A program made the translations under genes and the position numbers. The notes below the pieces were generated by a model. That model did no database searches, was not told where the DNA came from, and worked only from the letters and a program-made list of their open reading frames with translations. Of a stretch of 64,000 bases of DNA, positions 32,918 through 41,798 are shown one piece after another. This DNA comes from Lacticaseibacillus jixianensis (GTDB lineage: Bacteria > Bacillota > Bacilli > Lactobacillales > Lactobacillaceae): assembly GCF_003946485.1 (NCBI RefSeq), contig NZ_RHOJ01000001.1:124001-188000 (forward strand). Direction: 5' to 3'. How positions within the stretch are numbered: the stretch's first letter is position 1; the number at the start of each line of letters is the position of its first letter.

Positions 32918-33892
32918 ATGAAAATGGACAAAGTCTTGTTATCAGTAGCAGCACTGGGCATGGCCACCGCGCTGGCGGCGTGCGGCAGCACGAATGCGAC
33001 CAAGAATAAAACGGTCAAGGTCGGGGTTTTGCAGCTGATCGATCAGCAGGCGCTGAACGCCGCTAATAAGGGCTTCAAGGAAGAGCTGGCCAAGCAGGGC
33101 TTCAAGGGTAGCAAGGTGAAGTTTGACAACCTGAACGCGCAGGGGGATCAGGGCAACCTGAGCTCCATGTCCGCCCGCCTCAAGAGCGATAAGAACGACG
33201 TCAACCTGGCTATCGCGACGCCAGCCGCCCAGGCGCTGCTGAAGGCGGATAACCAGACGCCGATGGTGTTCACGGCCGTAACCGATCCCAAGTCAGCCGG
33301 CCTGACGACTAACCCCAAGCAGCCTGACAAAAACGCCACCGGGGTCACCGACATGGTCGACGTGAAGGGGCAAATCGCTTTTACCCACCAGCTGTTCCCG
33401 AAGGCCAAGACAATTGGGCTGCTGTACAACGCCGCCGAGGAGAACTCGGTGGTTCAAATCAAGATCGCCAAAAAGGAGATCGCCAAGCTGGGACTGAAGG
33501 CCGTCGTGAAGACTGCCGCCACCACTAACGACGTTCAGCAGGCTGCCGAGACCCTCGCCGGCCAGGCCGATGCCATCTACATCCCGACGGACAACACGGC
33601 GGCGGCTGCAATGCCGACAATCGGCAAGGTTTCAGCGGCCAAGAAGGTGCCAGTGGTCACCGCCGATGCGACGATGGTCAAGCTGGCCGGGGTCGCGACG
33701 GTTGGCATCAACTACGAGGATCTGGGCAAGCAAACCGCCAAGCTCGCGGTGAAGATCATCAAAGGTAAGAAGGTCTCCCAACTGGGCGTTCAGGCACCCG
33801 CCAAGGCGACGCTGGTCACCAACGTCAAGCGCATGGCCCAGTTTGGGCTGACCAAGGCGCAAGTCGAGAAGGCGGCCAACGCAGTGGAATAA
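32918..33892 (+). CDS. ABC transporter substrate-binding lipoprotein, TrpX-like (tyrosine-leader copy)
   Basis: This 324-residue protein has a lipoprotein signal (LGMATALAACGS, lipobox LAAC) and belongs to the ABC_sub_bind family with KVGVLQLIDQQALNAANKGF, NLAIATPAAQALLKAD and PMVFTAVTDPKSAGL. It would catch a ligand outside the membrane for the permease and ATPase encoded at 35311-37019. The tyrosine-rich leader suggests that the ligand is tyrosine or a related aromatic compound. ATG follows TTGGAGG. It is very similar to the second copy. Confidence 0.9.
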   Translation: MKMDKVLLSVAALGMATALAACGSTNATKNKTVKVGVLQLIDQQALNAANKGFKEELAKQGFKGSKVKFDNLNAQGDQGNLSSMSARLKSDKNDVNLAIATPAAQALLKADNQTPMVFTAVTDPKSAGLTTNPKQPDKNATGVTDMVDVKGQIAFTHQLFPKAKTIGLLYNAAEENSVVQIKIAKKEIAKLGLKAVVKTAATTNDVQQAAETLAGQADAIYIPTDNTAAAAMPTIGKVSAAKKVPVVTADATMVKLAGVATVGINYEDLGKQTAKLAVKIIKGKKVSQLGVQAPAKATLVTNVKRMAQFGLTKAQVEKAANAVE

Positions 33893-33945
33893 CGCGAGTG
33901 GGTGTCCCCGCCGCCAGAAGTTTGTGATTAAATCCCAAAAGGTCC

Positions 33946-33975
33946 TTGACAGCATTGGCTGAATGAGTGTATTCT
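33946..33975 (+). promoter_or_regulatory. Promoter of the phenylalanine-leader operon
   Basis: TTGACA, 18 bases, TATTCT. A hairpin AGCAAAG/CTTTGCT (33985-34004) again stands at the transcript start, in the same place as in the tyrosine leader but with another sequence. Confidence 0.85.
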
Positions 33976-34023
33976 CATTTACATAGCAAAGGCTAATCTT
34001 TGCTAGCAAAGGACGTGTTGACA

Positions 34024-34083
34024 ATGAAACAACCGATCTCAACACAGCTTAATCGCAACTTTTTCGCCGGCTTTTTCGGATAG
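34024..34083 (+). CDS. Phenylalanine-rich leader peptide, 19 aa
   Basis: The frame reads MKQPISTQLNRNFFAGFFG, with four phenylalanine codons near its end. AAAGGA lies ten bases before the ATG. It is collinear with the tyrosine-rich leader peptide at 32636-32695, keeping TQLNR and both glycines while Tyr is replaced by Phe. It ends at the base of a hairpin relay, so charged tRNA-Phe is the likely signal. Confidence 0.88.
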   Translation: MKQPISTQLNRNFFAGFFG

Positions 34084-34195
34084 CGGTTTGCATCATGGAT
34101 GCAAGCCGCGGGCTTACATCCATGATGGCCGGCACCTTTAAACGTGCAATCAACCGCCACATGGAGCAAATCATTCCATGTGGCGCTTTTGTTTT
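34083..34195 (+). promoter_or_regulatory. Ribosome-mediated attenuator, phenylalanine type
   Basis: Segment 1 GCGGTTTGCATC (34083-34094) pairs over 12 bases with segment 2 GATGCAAGCCGC (34098-34109). Segment 2 (34095-34107) pairs with segment 3 GGCTTACATCCAT (34111-34123) with one mismatch. TCCATG in segment 3 pairs with CATGGA of the terminator arm GCCACATGGA (34156-34165), whose partner is TCCATGTGGC (34175-34184) followed by GCTTTTG. Order, spacing to the leader stop, and switching logic are the same as in the tyrosine attenuator. Confidence 0.85.
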
Positions 34196-34211
34196 CCTAG
34201 GACAAAACAAT

Positions 34212-34249
34212 CGCCAGCCACGGGAATGAACCGAGTGGCTGGCGTTTTC
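34212..34249 (+). terminator. Second hairpin terminator before the second binding-protein gene
   Basis: CGCCAGCCAC/GTGGCTGGCG followed by TTTTC. Upstream, TTGTTTTCCTAGG and ACAAAACAA form a partial palindrome in the position of the palindrome of the first leader. Confidence 0.75.
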
Positions 34250-34320
34250 TGTTTCGCGGACAGAAAGCTCAGCCGCAGTGGCGGCCGCAGTCGGTGACAC
34301 ACACTTAGGAGGATAATCAC

Positions 34321-35280
34321 ATGAAGTTGAACCATCTCGCATTGGGACTGGCCGCCGTGGCCACGTTAGTACTGGCAGGGTGCAGCAGCAGCGCCAGCGC
34401 TAAGACACAAGGAAAACCGGTCAAGATTGGGATCCTGCAGCTGATCAATCAGACCGGGCTGGACGATGCGCGCAAAGGGTTTGAGCAGGAGCTGGCCAAG
34501 CAGGGCTACAAGGGGGCCAAAGTCAAGCTCGACTACGTGAACGCGCAGGGCGACCAGAGCAATCTGCAAAGCATGAGCCAGCGCCTCAAGCAGGATAAAA
34601 ACGATGTGAACTTGGCCATCGCGACCCCGGCGGCGCAGGCCCTCATGAAGGCCGATAAGCAGACCCCAATGGTGTTCACCGCCGTGACGGATCCGCAGTC
34701 GGCAGGGCTGGTTCAAGACCCGAAGCACCCTAGTGCCAATACGACCGGCGTGACCGATATGACGGACATCAAAAGCCAGCTGAAATATCTTAAGCAGTTG
34801 TTCCCGAAGACGAAGACCGTGGGGATGCTTTACAACGCCGCTGAGCAGAACTCGGTGGTCCAGATCAAGACCGCCACGAAGGCCGCCAAGCAGCTGGGCC
34901 TGAAGGTTGCCTTGGCCACCGTGGCGTCGACCAACGACGTCCAATCCGCCACGGAGTCGCTTGCCGGCAAGGCGGACGCGCTGTACCTGGTCACGGATAA
35001 CACCGTGGCCGCCGCAATGCCGACGGTGGGCAAGGTCTCACTGAAAAAGCACGTGCCGGCCGTTTGTGCCGCGTCGACGATGGTCCAGGACGGGGGCGTT
35101 GCGACGAAGGGCCTCTCTTATAAGGAGCTCGGTCGGCAGACGGCGCGCATGGCGATCAAGATCCTGAAGGGCAAGAAGGTGGCAGAGTTGCCAGTTGAAA
35201 GCCCGGCTAAGACCATGGTGGTCAAGAACGAAAAGATGATGAAGGCGTTCGGCTTAACGGATGCGGACGTCGAGAAGTAA
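34321..35280 (+). CDS. ABC transporter substrate-binding lipoprotein, TrpX-like (phenylalanine-leader copy)
   Basis: This 319-residue paralogue has lipobox LAGC (AVATLVLAGCSSS) and the same family segments: KIGILQLINQTGLDDARKGF, NLAIATPAAQALMKAD, PMVFTAVTDPQSAGL. Its phenylalanine-rich leader points to phenylalanine or a related aromatic ligand. Differences from the first copy cluster outside these motifs and may reflect ligand choice. It is followed directly by the permease and ATPase genes, so the transport core is co-transcribed with this copy. Confidence 0.9.
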   Translation: MKLNHLALGLAAVATLVLAGCSSSASAKTQGKPVKIGILQLINQTGLDDARKGFEQELAKQGYKGAKVKLDYVNAQGDQSNLQSMSQRLKQDKNDVNLAIATPAAQALMKADKQTPMVFTAVTDPQSAGLVQDPKHPSANTTGVTDMTDIKSQLKYLKQLFPKTKTVGMLYNAAEQNSVVQIKTATKAAKQLGLKVALATVASTNDVQSATESLAGKADALYLVTDNTVAAAMPTVGKVSLKKHVPAVCAASTMVQDGGVATKGLSYKELGRQTARMAIKILKGKKVAELPVESPAKTMVVKNEKMMKAFGLTDADVEK

Positions 35281-35310
35281 CGAGCAGTCACTTAGTTTTT
35301 GGAGGTTAAC

Positions 35311-36210
35311 ATGGACATCCTGACATCGAACATATCCACTGGGTTTTTGTGGGCAATCATGGCGATCGGCGTTTACCTAACGTTTCGGATCTTAGACATC
35401 GCCGACATGACCGCCGAAGGGAGTTTCCCTTTGGGGGCGGCAATCACGGCGCACTCGCTGGTTTCCGGCGTGGGCCCGCTGGCGGCCACGCTGCTTGGGT
35501 TTTGCGGCGGTGCGCTGGCCGGCCTGGTTTCGGGGCTGCTGCACACAAAGCTAAAAATTCCGGACCTATTGACCGGGATTTTGACGATGACGGGACTATA
35601 CTCAGTCAACCTGTTTGTGATGAAGGCAGCGAACTTGTCGCTGCTAGCTGATGTCAAAACGGTTTTCACCATGGTCAACGTTGGGGATGCCACGCTGACC
35701 ACCATCGTGATCGGCCTGTTGATCCTGCTGATCGTGATTGGCCTGCTGGTGCTCTTTTTCAACACCGAAATGGGGCTGGCGGCGCGCGCCGTCGGGAATA
35801 ACCAGGCGATGGCTGCGGCCAACGGGATCAACAACGATAACATGAAGATCATCGTGTACATGCTCTCCAACGGCCTGATCGCGCTGTCCGGTTCACTCAT
35901 GGCGCAGACGAACGGCTATGCCGACGTCTCGATGGGGATCGGCACGCTGGTCATTGCGCTGTCTGCGATTATCATTGCCGAGATCCTGGTGCGCAACGTC
36001 ACTTTCGGGCAGCGGCTGCTCATGATCATTGTCGGCGCGGTCATCTACCGCTTGATCATTGCCGGCGTGCTCCAGCTGGGGGTCGATCCAAACTACCTGC
36101 GCCTGTTCTACGCGCTGATGTTGGTCCTCTTCCTGGCCCTGCCGCTGGTGGAGAAGGAAGTCAAGAAGGCACGCGAGCGTGCCGCGAACAAACGGGAGAT
36201 GAATAACTGA
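35311..36210 (+). CDS. ABC transporter permease, TrpY-like
   Basis: This 299-residue membrane protein has about eight hydrophobic segments and the family segments LTFRILDIADMTAEGSFPLG and GLLHTKLKIPDLLTGILTMTGLYSVNLFVM (quoted in part). It forms the membrane channel for the aromatic amino acid importer and would serve both binding proteins, since no other permease is present. ATG at 35311 follows GGAGG. Its stop shares one base with the start of the ATPase gene. Confidence 0.9.
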   Translation: MDILTSNISTGFLWAIMAIGVYLTFRILDIADMTAEGSFPLGAAITAHSLVSGVGPLAATLLGFCGGALAGLVSGLLHTKLKIPDLLTGILTMTGLYSVNLFVMKAANLSLLADVKTVFTMVNVGDATLTTIVIGLLILLIVIGLLVLFFNTEMGLAARAVGNNQAMAAANGINNDNMKIIVYMLSNGLIALSGSLMAQTNGYADVSMGIGTLVIALSAIIIAEILVRNVTFGQRLLMIIVGAVIYRLIIAGVLQLGVDPNYLRLFYALMLVLFLALPLVEKEVKKARERAANKREMNN

Positions 36211-37019
36211 TGACAACGCCAGCCTTAGAAGTTCACAAGTTGAATCAGTGGTTTGAAAAAGGCACGCCCAACGAGAACCACGCGCTTAAAAATATCGAGC
36301 TGACGCTGCAGCCCGGCGAGTTCGTCACCATCATTGGTGGCAATGGCGCCGGCAAGTCCACGCTTCTGAACAGCGTTGCGGGCTCCCTTCAGGTCACCCA
36401 GGGGCAGATCAAGATCGCGGGCAAGGACGTGACCTACCAATCCGTGGCCAAGCGCGCGAACCTGATTTCCCGGGTGTTCCAAGATCCCCGCTCCGGGACG
36501 GCGCCGCTGCTCACGGTCAAGGAGAACCTGGCACTGGCGCTGAAGCGCGGCGCCTGGCGCAATTTCTGGCGCAAGGGCGTACGCCGCGAGGACTTGGCGC
36601 TGATGAAAGCCAAACTGGCCAGCCTTAACCTCGGGCTGGAGGATCGCCTCGACACCGACATCGGGCTGCTGTCTGGCGGTCAGCGCCAGGCGATCACGCT
36701 GCTGATGGCCACGATCAACCTGCCGGAGCTGCTGCTGCTGGACGAGCACACCGCCGCGCTGGACCCGGCAACCTCGGCGACGGTGATGGCACTGACCCAG
36801 CAGATCGTTTCCGCCCAGAATATCACCACGCTGATGATCACGCACAACATGCAGGACGCGCTGAAGTACGGGACCCGCCTCATCATGCTGGATCATGGCC
36901 GCATCGTGGTCGACCTGCCGCAGGAGAAGAAGCAGGGGCTGACGATCCCTGATCTGCTTGACCTGTTCAAGGAGCAAAGTGGTGAGGAACTGAACGATGA
37001 CGCCGTGCTGTTAAGCTGA
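36210..37019 (+). CDS. ABC transporter ATP-binding protein, TrpZ-like
   Basis: This 269-residue ATPase has Walker A GGNGAGKST, a signature LLSGGQRQA, Walker B LLLLDEHTAALDP and the switch histidine in MITHNM. The E-H in place of the usual E-P after the catalytic glutamate (LDEHTAALD) is typical of this branch. It powers the importer encoded by the two preceding genes. The start overlaps the permease stop by one base (TGATG), indicating translational coupling. A long hairpin terminator follows. Confidence 0.93.
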   Translation: MTTPALEVHKLNQWFEKGTPNENHALKNIELTLQPGEFVTIIGGNGAGKSTLLNSVAGSLQVTQGQIKIAGKDVTYQSVAKRANLISRVFQDPRSGTAPLLTVKENLALALKRGAWRNFWRKGVRREDLALMKAKLASLNLGLEDRLDTDIGLLSGGQRQAITLLMATINLPELLLLDEHTAALDPATSATVMALTQQIVSAQNITTLMITHNMQDALKYGTRLIMLDHGRIVVDLPQEKKQGLTIPDLLDLFKEQSGEELNDDAVLLS

Positions 37020-37075
37020 GCGGGCCTTCGGAGAAAACAGGCTGAACCATCCGCAGTTTTAGCCTCAGCCACAGG

Positions 37076-37125
37076 CGCCCCGCCGCCGTGCATTCGTCCG
37101 CTGAATGCACGGTGGCGGGGCGTTT
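37076..37125 (+). terminator. Terminator of the aromatic ABC operon
   Basis: About 20-bp imperfect stem CGCCCCGCC...GTGCATTC/GAATGCAC...GGCGGGGCG followed by TTT. Confidence 0.75.
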
Positions 37126-37179
37126 GCGTGGCTGGACGCTGCTGGGCCACGGGCGGCTCGGCGCAGCTTTTTTGCTAAT

Positions 37180-37220
37180 TTAGCACTCTACTTGCAAGAG
37201 TGCTAAATCGGTGGTATGAT
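37180..37220 (+). promoter_or_regulatory. CIRCE operator (HrcA) and promoter of clpL
   Basis: TTAGCACTC - nine bases - GAGTGCTAA (37180-37206) is a perfect CIRCE. A -35 TTGCAA (37192) lies inside it and a TGG-extended -10 TATGAT (37215-37220) follows at 17 bp, so HrcA binding would block the promoter. Confidence 0.93.
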
Positions 37221-37270
37221 ACATTATGTAAACAAGAGGACGTACAAAGCGGTGCGGCTGACAATAAGAA

Positions 37271-37322
37271 GGAAGACCCTGCCGCCTGGTGGGGTCTTTT
37301 GATCCGTGCAAGTCCGCTTGCA
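37271..37322 (+). promoter_or_regulatory. Terminator-like and second hairpin in the clpL 5' leader
   Basis: AAGACCC/GGGTCTT followed by TT (37273-37300) looks like an intrinsic terminator within the leader. TGCAAG/CTTGCA (37307-37322) follows. Both lie between the promoter and the AAAGGAGG site of clpL. No antiterminator partner was identified. Confidence 0.5.
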
Positions 37323-37387
37323 AACAGTGAGTAATTGAGAAGAACGTGTCCCGCGTCGCCAAACGTAGGGCCAAAGGAGGAATTGAT

Positions 37388-39517
37388 ATGGCACAATTTA
37401 ATGATCCATTCTTTAACAGCGGCATGGATGATTTTCTGGATCAAGTGCTGCGCCAAATGGGCACCGATGGTCGTGCGCGTTACATGGTGAACGGACACGA
37501 GCTGACCCCACAAGAAGTGGCGCAGCTGCAGCAAGGCGGCCGCATGCCGGCGCAAAACGCGCAGGAGATCCCAGTGCAGGAAGGCCAGCGGCAAAAGAAG
37601 GGCATTCTTGAAAAGCTGGGCCGCAACCTGACCAAAGAAGCGAAGGCCGGGACCCTGGATCCCGTGATCGGCCGGGACAAAGAGATTCAGGAGACCGCCG
37701 AGATCCTGAGCCGGCGCACCAAGAACAACCCGATCCTCGTTGGGGATGCCGGGGTAGGCAAGACGGCGGTCGTTGAGGGCCTTGCGCAGGCCATCGTTAA
37801 AGGCAACGTGCCTGCGGCCATCAAGGACAAGCAGATCATTTCCATCGACTTGTCCAGCCTGGAAGCGGGCACCCAGTACCGCGGCAGCTTTGAGCAGAAC
37901 ATTGAGAATCTGATCAAGGAAACCAAGAAGGCGGGCAACGTGATCCTGTTCTTCGACGAGATCCACCAGATCCTCGGCGCCGGGGCGACCGGCGGCGAGG
38001 ACGGCGGCAGCAAGGGCCTAGCTGATATCATCAAGCCGGCCTTGTCGCGTGGTGAGATCACGGTCATCGGCGCGACCACCCAGGACGAGTACCGCAATAC
38101 GATTATGAAGGACGCTGCTTTGGCGCGGCGGTTCAACGACGTCACGATCAACGAGCCGGACGCCAAAACGACCTTGGCGATTTTGCAAGGCGTGAAGGGC
38201 CTGTACGAGAAGCACCACAACGTGAAGCTGCCAGACGACGTGCTGAAGGCGGCGGTCGACTATTCGATGCAGTACATTCCGCAGCGCTCGCTGCCCGATA
38301 AGGCCATCGACCTGATCGATATGACGGCGGCACACCTGGCGGCCAAGCACCCGGTCGTCGATAAGGTCACCTTGGAAAAGGACATCAAGGCGAAGACCGC
38401 GCAAAAGGATGCGGCGGCCAAGGCCGAGGACTTTGAAAAGGCGGCCAAGCTGAAGACGGCGATCGCCGCGCTAGAAGCACAGAGAGACAACGCTGAGACC
38501 CAGGCCACGCCGGTGGTGGCGACGCCGGATGACGTCGCGCAATCCGTTGAACGGCTGACCGGCATTCCGGTCGCCCAGATGGGGGCCAACGACATCGAGC
38601 GCTTGAAGAACATCGGTAAGCGGCTCAAGGGCAAGGTAATCGGCCAGGATGAGGCCGTCGACATGGTGGCCCGGGCCATCCGGCGCAACCGCGCGGGCTT
38701 TGACGAAGGCAGCCGGCCAATCGGCTCCTTCCTGTTCGTTGGGCCAACCGGGGTCGGCAAGACCGAGCTGGCCAAGCAGCTGGCCCTGGACCTGTTTGGC
38801 AGCAAGGATGCCATCATCCGCCTGGACATGTCCGAGTACAGTGATCGCACGGCGGTGTCCAAGCTGATCGGCACCAGCGCCGGGTACGTCGGCTATGAGG
38901 ACAACGGCAACACGCTGACCGAGCAAGTCCGGCGCAATCCGTACGCCATTGTCCTGCTGGATGAGATCGAAAAGGCCGATCCGCAAGTGCTGACGCTGCT
39001 GCTGCAGGTGATGGACGACGGCCGGCTGACGGACGGTCAGGGTAACGTGGTCGACTTTAAGAACACCGTGATCATTGCGACCTCCAACGCTTGCTTTGGC
39101 GAAGAGGCCTTGACCGGTGAGCACGCCAAGGATGAGGACCTGATGAAGCGCCTGGCGCCGTACTTCCGCCCCGAATTCCTGAACCGCTTTAACGGCATCG
39201 TGCAGTTCAGCCACCTGACCCGGGCGGATCTGGGCAAGATCGTCGACTTGATGCTCGCAGACGTCAACCAGACCCTGGCCAAGAAGGGCCTGACGTTGAC
39301 GGTCACGGACGACGCCAAGCAGTGGCTGATCGCCCAAGGCTACGACGAGGCGATGGGCGCACGGCCACTGCGCCGGGTGATCGAGCAGCAGATCCGCGAC
39401 AAGGTCACCGACTACTACCTGGATCACCAGGACGTCAAACATTTGCAGGCGGCCCTGGTCGAAGGGACGATCGTGATCAGCGCGGTGAAGGAAAAAGCGG
39501 CCGCCTTGAGTAAGTAA
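37388..39517 (+). CDS. clpL: Clp ATPase ClpL (heat-shock chaperone)
   Basis: This 709-residue AAA+ protein lacks the usual Clp N domain and instead starts with the ClpL-type [18 protein letters not shown] and [18 protein letters not shown]. Two ATPase modules follow (Walker A GDAGVGKT and GPTGVGKT) with a coiled-coil middle region ([20 protein letters not shown]). ClpL disaggregates proteins in heat and acid stress. ATG at 37388 follows AAAGGAGG. The CIRCE operator marks it as an HrcA target. A hairpin terminator follows. Confidence 0.93.
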   Translation: MAQFNDPFFNSGMDDFLDQVLRQMGTDGRARYMVNGHELTPQEVAQLQQGGRMPAQNAQEIPVQEGQRQKKGILEKLGRNLTKEAKAGTLDPVIGRDKEIQETAEILSRRTKNNPILVGDAGVGKTAVVEGLAQAIVKGNVPAAIKDKQIISIDLSSLEAGTQYRGSFEQNIENLIKETKKAGNVILFFDEIHQILGAGATGGEDGGSKGLADIIKPALSRGEITVIGATTQDEYRNTIMKDAALARRFNDVTINEPDAKTTLAILQGVKGLYEKHHNVKLPDDVLKAAVDYSMQYIPQRSLPDKAIDLIDMTAAHLAAKHPVVDKVTLEKDIKAKTAQKDAAAKAEDFEKAAKLKTAIAALEAQRDNAETQATPVVATPDDVAQSVERLTGIPVAQMGANDIERLKNIGKRLKGKVIGQDEAVDMVARAIRRNRAGFDEGSRPIGSFLFVGPTGVGKTELAKQLALDLFGSKDAIIRLDMSEYSDRTAVSKLIGTSAGYVGYEDNGNTLTEQVRRNPYAIVLLDEIEKADPQVLTLLLQVMDDGRLTDGQGNVVDFKNTVIIATSNACFGEEALTGEHAKDEDLMKRLAPYFRPEFLNRFNGIVQFSHLTRADLGKIVDLMLADVNQTLAKKGLTLTVTDDAKQWLIAQGYDEAMGARPLRRVIEQQIRDKVTDYYLDHQDVKHLQAALVEGTIVISAVKEKAAALSK

Positions 39518-39575
39518 AGGCGTAAAGGCCCGAATGAGGCTTTGACGGCAAGTGACTTGAGCCCCAAACGCAAGC

Positions 39576-39625
39576 AATCCCTGCATGATGATTTGGTTTT
39601 TCAATCATCGTGCAGGGATTTTTTT
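39576..39625. terminator. Two-tier hairpin terminator of clpL
   Basis: Outer stem AATCCCTGCA/TGCAGGGATT, inner stem TGATGATT/AATCATCG, then a T run. It has the layout of the dispersed hairpin family, with a different inner stem. Confidence 0.8.
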
Positions 39626-39697
39626 GGCGTGATTTAATGGTGAAACCGGCGTGCGGAGGCGGCGGTTTGACGCTCGGCTGGGCCAGCTTCGCCAAGC

Positions 39698-40522
39698 TCA
39701 CGGCCAGAGAAAGTGATCGGTGGCCTGGATGACGGCGGGGTTGGTGCGCAGCAGGCGGTGCTGCGCCAGCGGGCCGGTGAACTCCAGGGCCTCGTAGCTG
39801 CGCAGCCGGCTGCCCAGCAGGTAGCGCAGGGAGCGGGAGGACACGTTGTTGACCTTGCCGTCCCAGTGGCGGCCATCGCCAAGGTCGCCGTAGATGTTGA
39901 GCACGGAGACCTGGTATTTAGGAAAGTGGCTGCGCATGTGCATGGCCTGAAGGTAGGCCGGCGCCATCCAAGGCGGCTTGCCGCCGGGACCCATGCGGTG
40001 GGCGGCGCGGGGGCGATGCACGCCAGGGACGCCGTCGAAATTACCGGCGATTGCCACGTATTTCTGCAGCTGCGGAAGCTGAGTGTACTGGCCGTAGCGC
40101 AGCTCGTAGAATAGCACCGCTGCGTTGCCCAGCGAGTGGGCGACAATGTTGAAGCGGCGGATGTGGTAGCGGTGCTGGAGGGTCGTGATCACCGCCGCCA
40201 GCCAATCAGAGATTTTACCGTAGCGCAGCGTGCGGTTGTTCTTAAACACGACCTTGATCAGCGGCCGGTGGCTGGCAACTGGCCAGCGGCCGTGCAGCTT
40301 GACGGCCCCGTCATTATTGACGGTCGCGGTGAGGACGGACGTCGCGTGGTCTTCAGCCTGGGCCGTCTTGATGAAGGCGGCCATGGCCCGCGGCCCAGAG
40401 CGGTGGCCGTGGAGGTAAAGGGTTGGCACTTGGCGCTGGATGGTCGCCAAAACGGGCGCCGGCTGAGCGGCACCAAGAGCGAGCGCGACAAAGGCCAGTA
40501 GGAACCAAATATGTTTTCGCAT
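39698..40522 (-). CDS. DUF915-type alpha/beta hydrolase, secreted or membrane-anchored
   Basis: This 274-residue protein has a signal peptide (WFLLAFVALALGAAQPAPVLA), a YLHGHRSGPRAM oxyanion region and the nucleophile elbow NIVAHSLGNAAV, matching DUF915 hydrolases of lactobacilli. It also has a late GDLGDGRHWDGKVNN with a candidate aspartate and histidine. Substrate is unknown. ATG at 40522 is chosen because GAGGTGAG is upstream and the signal peptide begins there. Confidence 0.82.
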   Translation of the reverse strand: MRKHIWFLLAFVALALGAAQPAPVLATIQRQVPTLYLHGHRSGPRAMAAFIKTAQAEDHATSVLTATVNNDGAVKLHGRWPVASHRPLIKVVFKNNRTLRYGKISDWLAAVITTLQHRYHIRRFNIVAHSLGNAAVLFYELRYGQYTQLPQLQKYVAIAGNFDGVPGVHRPRAAHRMGPGGKPPWMAPAYLQAMHMRSHFPKYQVSVLNIYGDLGDGRHWDGKVNNVSSRSLRYLLGSRLRSYEALEFTGPLAQHRLLRTNPAVIQATDHFLWP

Positions 40523-40601
40523 GCGCTCACCTCGATGAGGCAAGCTTACAAGGAACGCCGGCCGCCTGCAAGAACACTTTTGTCACCTTGGGGGGCGTTG
40601 G

Positions 40602-41798
40602 TCAGCGAAGCGCCCGCGCCGGCTTGGCCGCCGCGTCTTCGCTAACGGGCTGGTCCTTCACAAAAACTAGGAGCAGCACCAACGCGAGGAGGAGCAGGCC
40701 GATCATGATGCCGAAGACGCCATGGAGGCCAAACTGGGCGTCAAGCAGCCAGCCCACCAGAAACGGGCCGATGGTCGACCCCACCCGGCCGACGGACTGG
40801 GCGGTCCCCATCGCGGTGCCGCGGATCCGCCGGGCGAACTGACCGGGCGTCAGGGCGATCAAGGTGCCCCAGGCGCCCAGGTCGAAAAAGGACAGGGCCG
40901 CGCCACCAATGAGGATCAGTGCCGTGGAGCTGGCAGCGGCGAAGACCAGGCTGGCAAGGATCGTGCCGGTGAGATACAGCGCCATGATCTTCTTGCGACT
41001 GATCTTCGTCATGAGCCAGGCGGCAAGGTAGTACCCCGGCAGCTGGGCAAAGCTCATGGCCAGGGTGTACCCCAGTGAGCTCACGATGGAAAAGCCGCGC
41101 ATGGTCAGAACACTGGGGAGCCAAAGGAAGATCCCGTAGTAGGTCAGCATGACGATAAACCAGAGCGCGCTCAGCGGAATGAGGGTGGCCAGATTGCGCC
41201 CGGTCAGCAGCTCCCGAAACGGGGCCCGCGCATGGTCAGTGCGCGGCGCCTCTGCCGGCAGGTGCTCACGCAAAATGAACGCGTAAAAAGACGCGATGAG
41301 GGTGACGCCGACCGCGATGCGCCAGCCAAACGCGGGCATCACCAGGTAGGCAATCAAGGAAGCGACGATCCAGCCCCACGCCCAGAAACTGTCGGCAAGC
41401 ACCAGCATCTGGGACTGCTTGACCCCGGTAAAATGGTCCGCCAGCACGGTCGCGGCAACGGGCAGCTCTCCGCCCAGGCTGATCCCGGCGACGAAGCGAA
41501 TGATCATGAACCAGGTGACGTCCGGGGCGAACGCCAGGGCGAGGTTGCTGAGGGAGAAGAGGACCAGCGTGCCCATCAGGACCCGGCGCCGGCCGAAGGT
41601 GTCGGCGAGGCGGCCGCAGCCAACGGCGCCAAAAATCATGCCCACGTTGGTCATCGCGCCGACCAGTCCCAGCTGGGTGCTTGATAACTGCCACTCCGTT
41701 TTGAGCATTGGCATGATGAATGAGAGCAGGGCAACGTCCATGGCGTCAAATAGCCACGCCGTGCCAATGACAAGCAGCAGGTGCTTTGGTGTTTTCAT
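40602..41798 (-). CDS. MFS transporter, NiaP-like
   Basis: This 398-residue membrane protein has twelve predicted segments. The N-terminal LFDAMDVALLSFIMPMLKTEW and GRLADTFGRRRVLM resemble the nicotinate transporter NiaP branch of the MFS; ISLGGELPVAATVLADHF is a family loop. Nicotinate uptake is therefore a reasonable guess, but sugar or aromatic-acid uptake cannot be excluded. ATG at 41798 follows GGAGG at eight bases. Confidence 0.82.
   Translation of the reverse strand: MKTPKHLLLVIGTAWLFDAMDVALLSFIMPMLKTEWQLSSTQLGLVGAMTNVGMIFGAVGCGRLADTFGRRRVLMGTLVLFSLSNLALAFAPDVTWFMIIRFVAGISLGGELPVAATVLADHFTGVKQSQMLVLADSFWAWGWIVASLIAYLVMPAFGWRIAVGVTLIASFYAFILREHLPAEAPRTDHARAPFRELLTGRNLATLIPLSALWFIVMLTYYGIFLWLPSVLTMRGFSIVSSLGYTLAMSFAQLPGYYLAAWLMTKISRKKIMALYLTGTILASLVFAAASSTALILIGGAALSFFDLGAWGTLIALTPGQFARRIRGTAMGTAQSVGRVGSTIGPFLVGWLLDAQFGLHGVFGIMIGLLLLALVLLLVFVKDQPVSEDAAAKPARALR

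Noticed and set aside
32695-34195. T-box riboswitches before the two binding-protein genes
   Set aside because: No GGTGGNACCGCG element, and the leaders contain translated aromatic-rich peptides with a hairpin relay instead.
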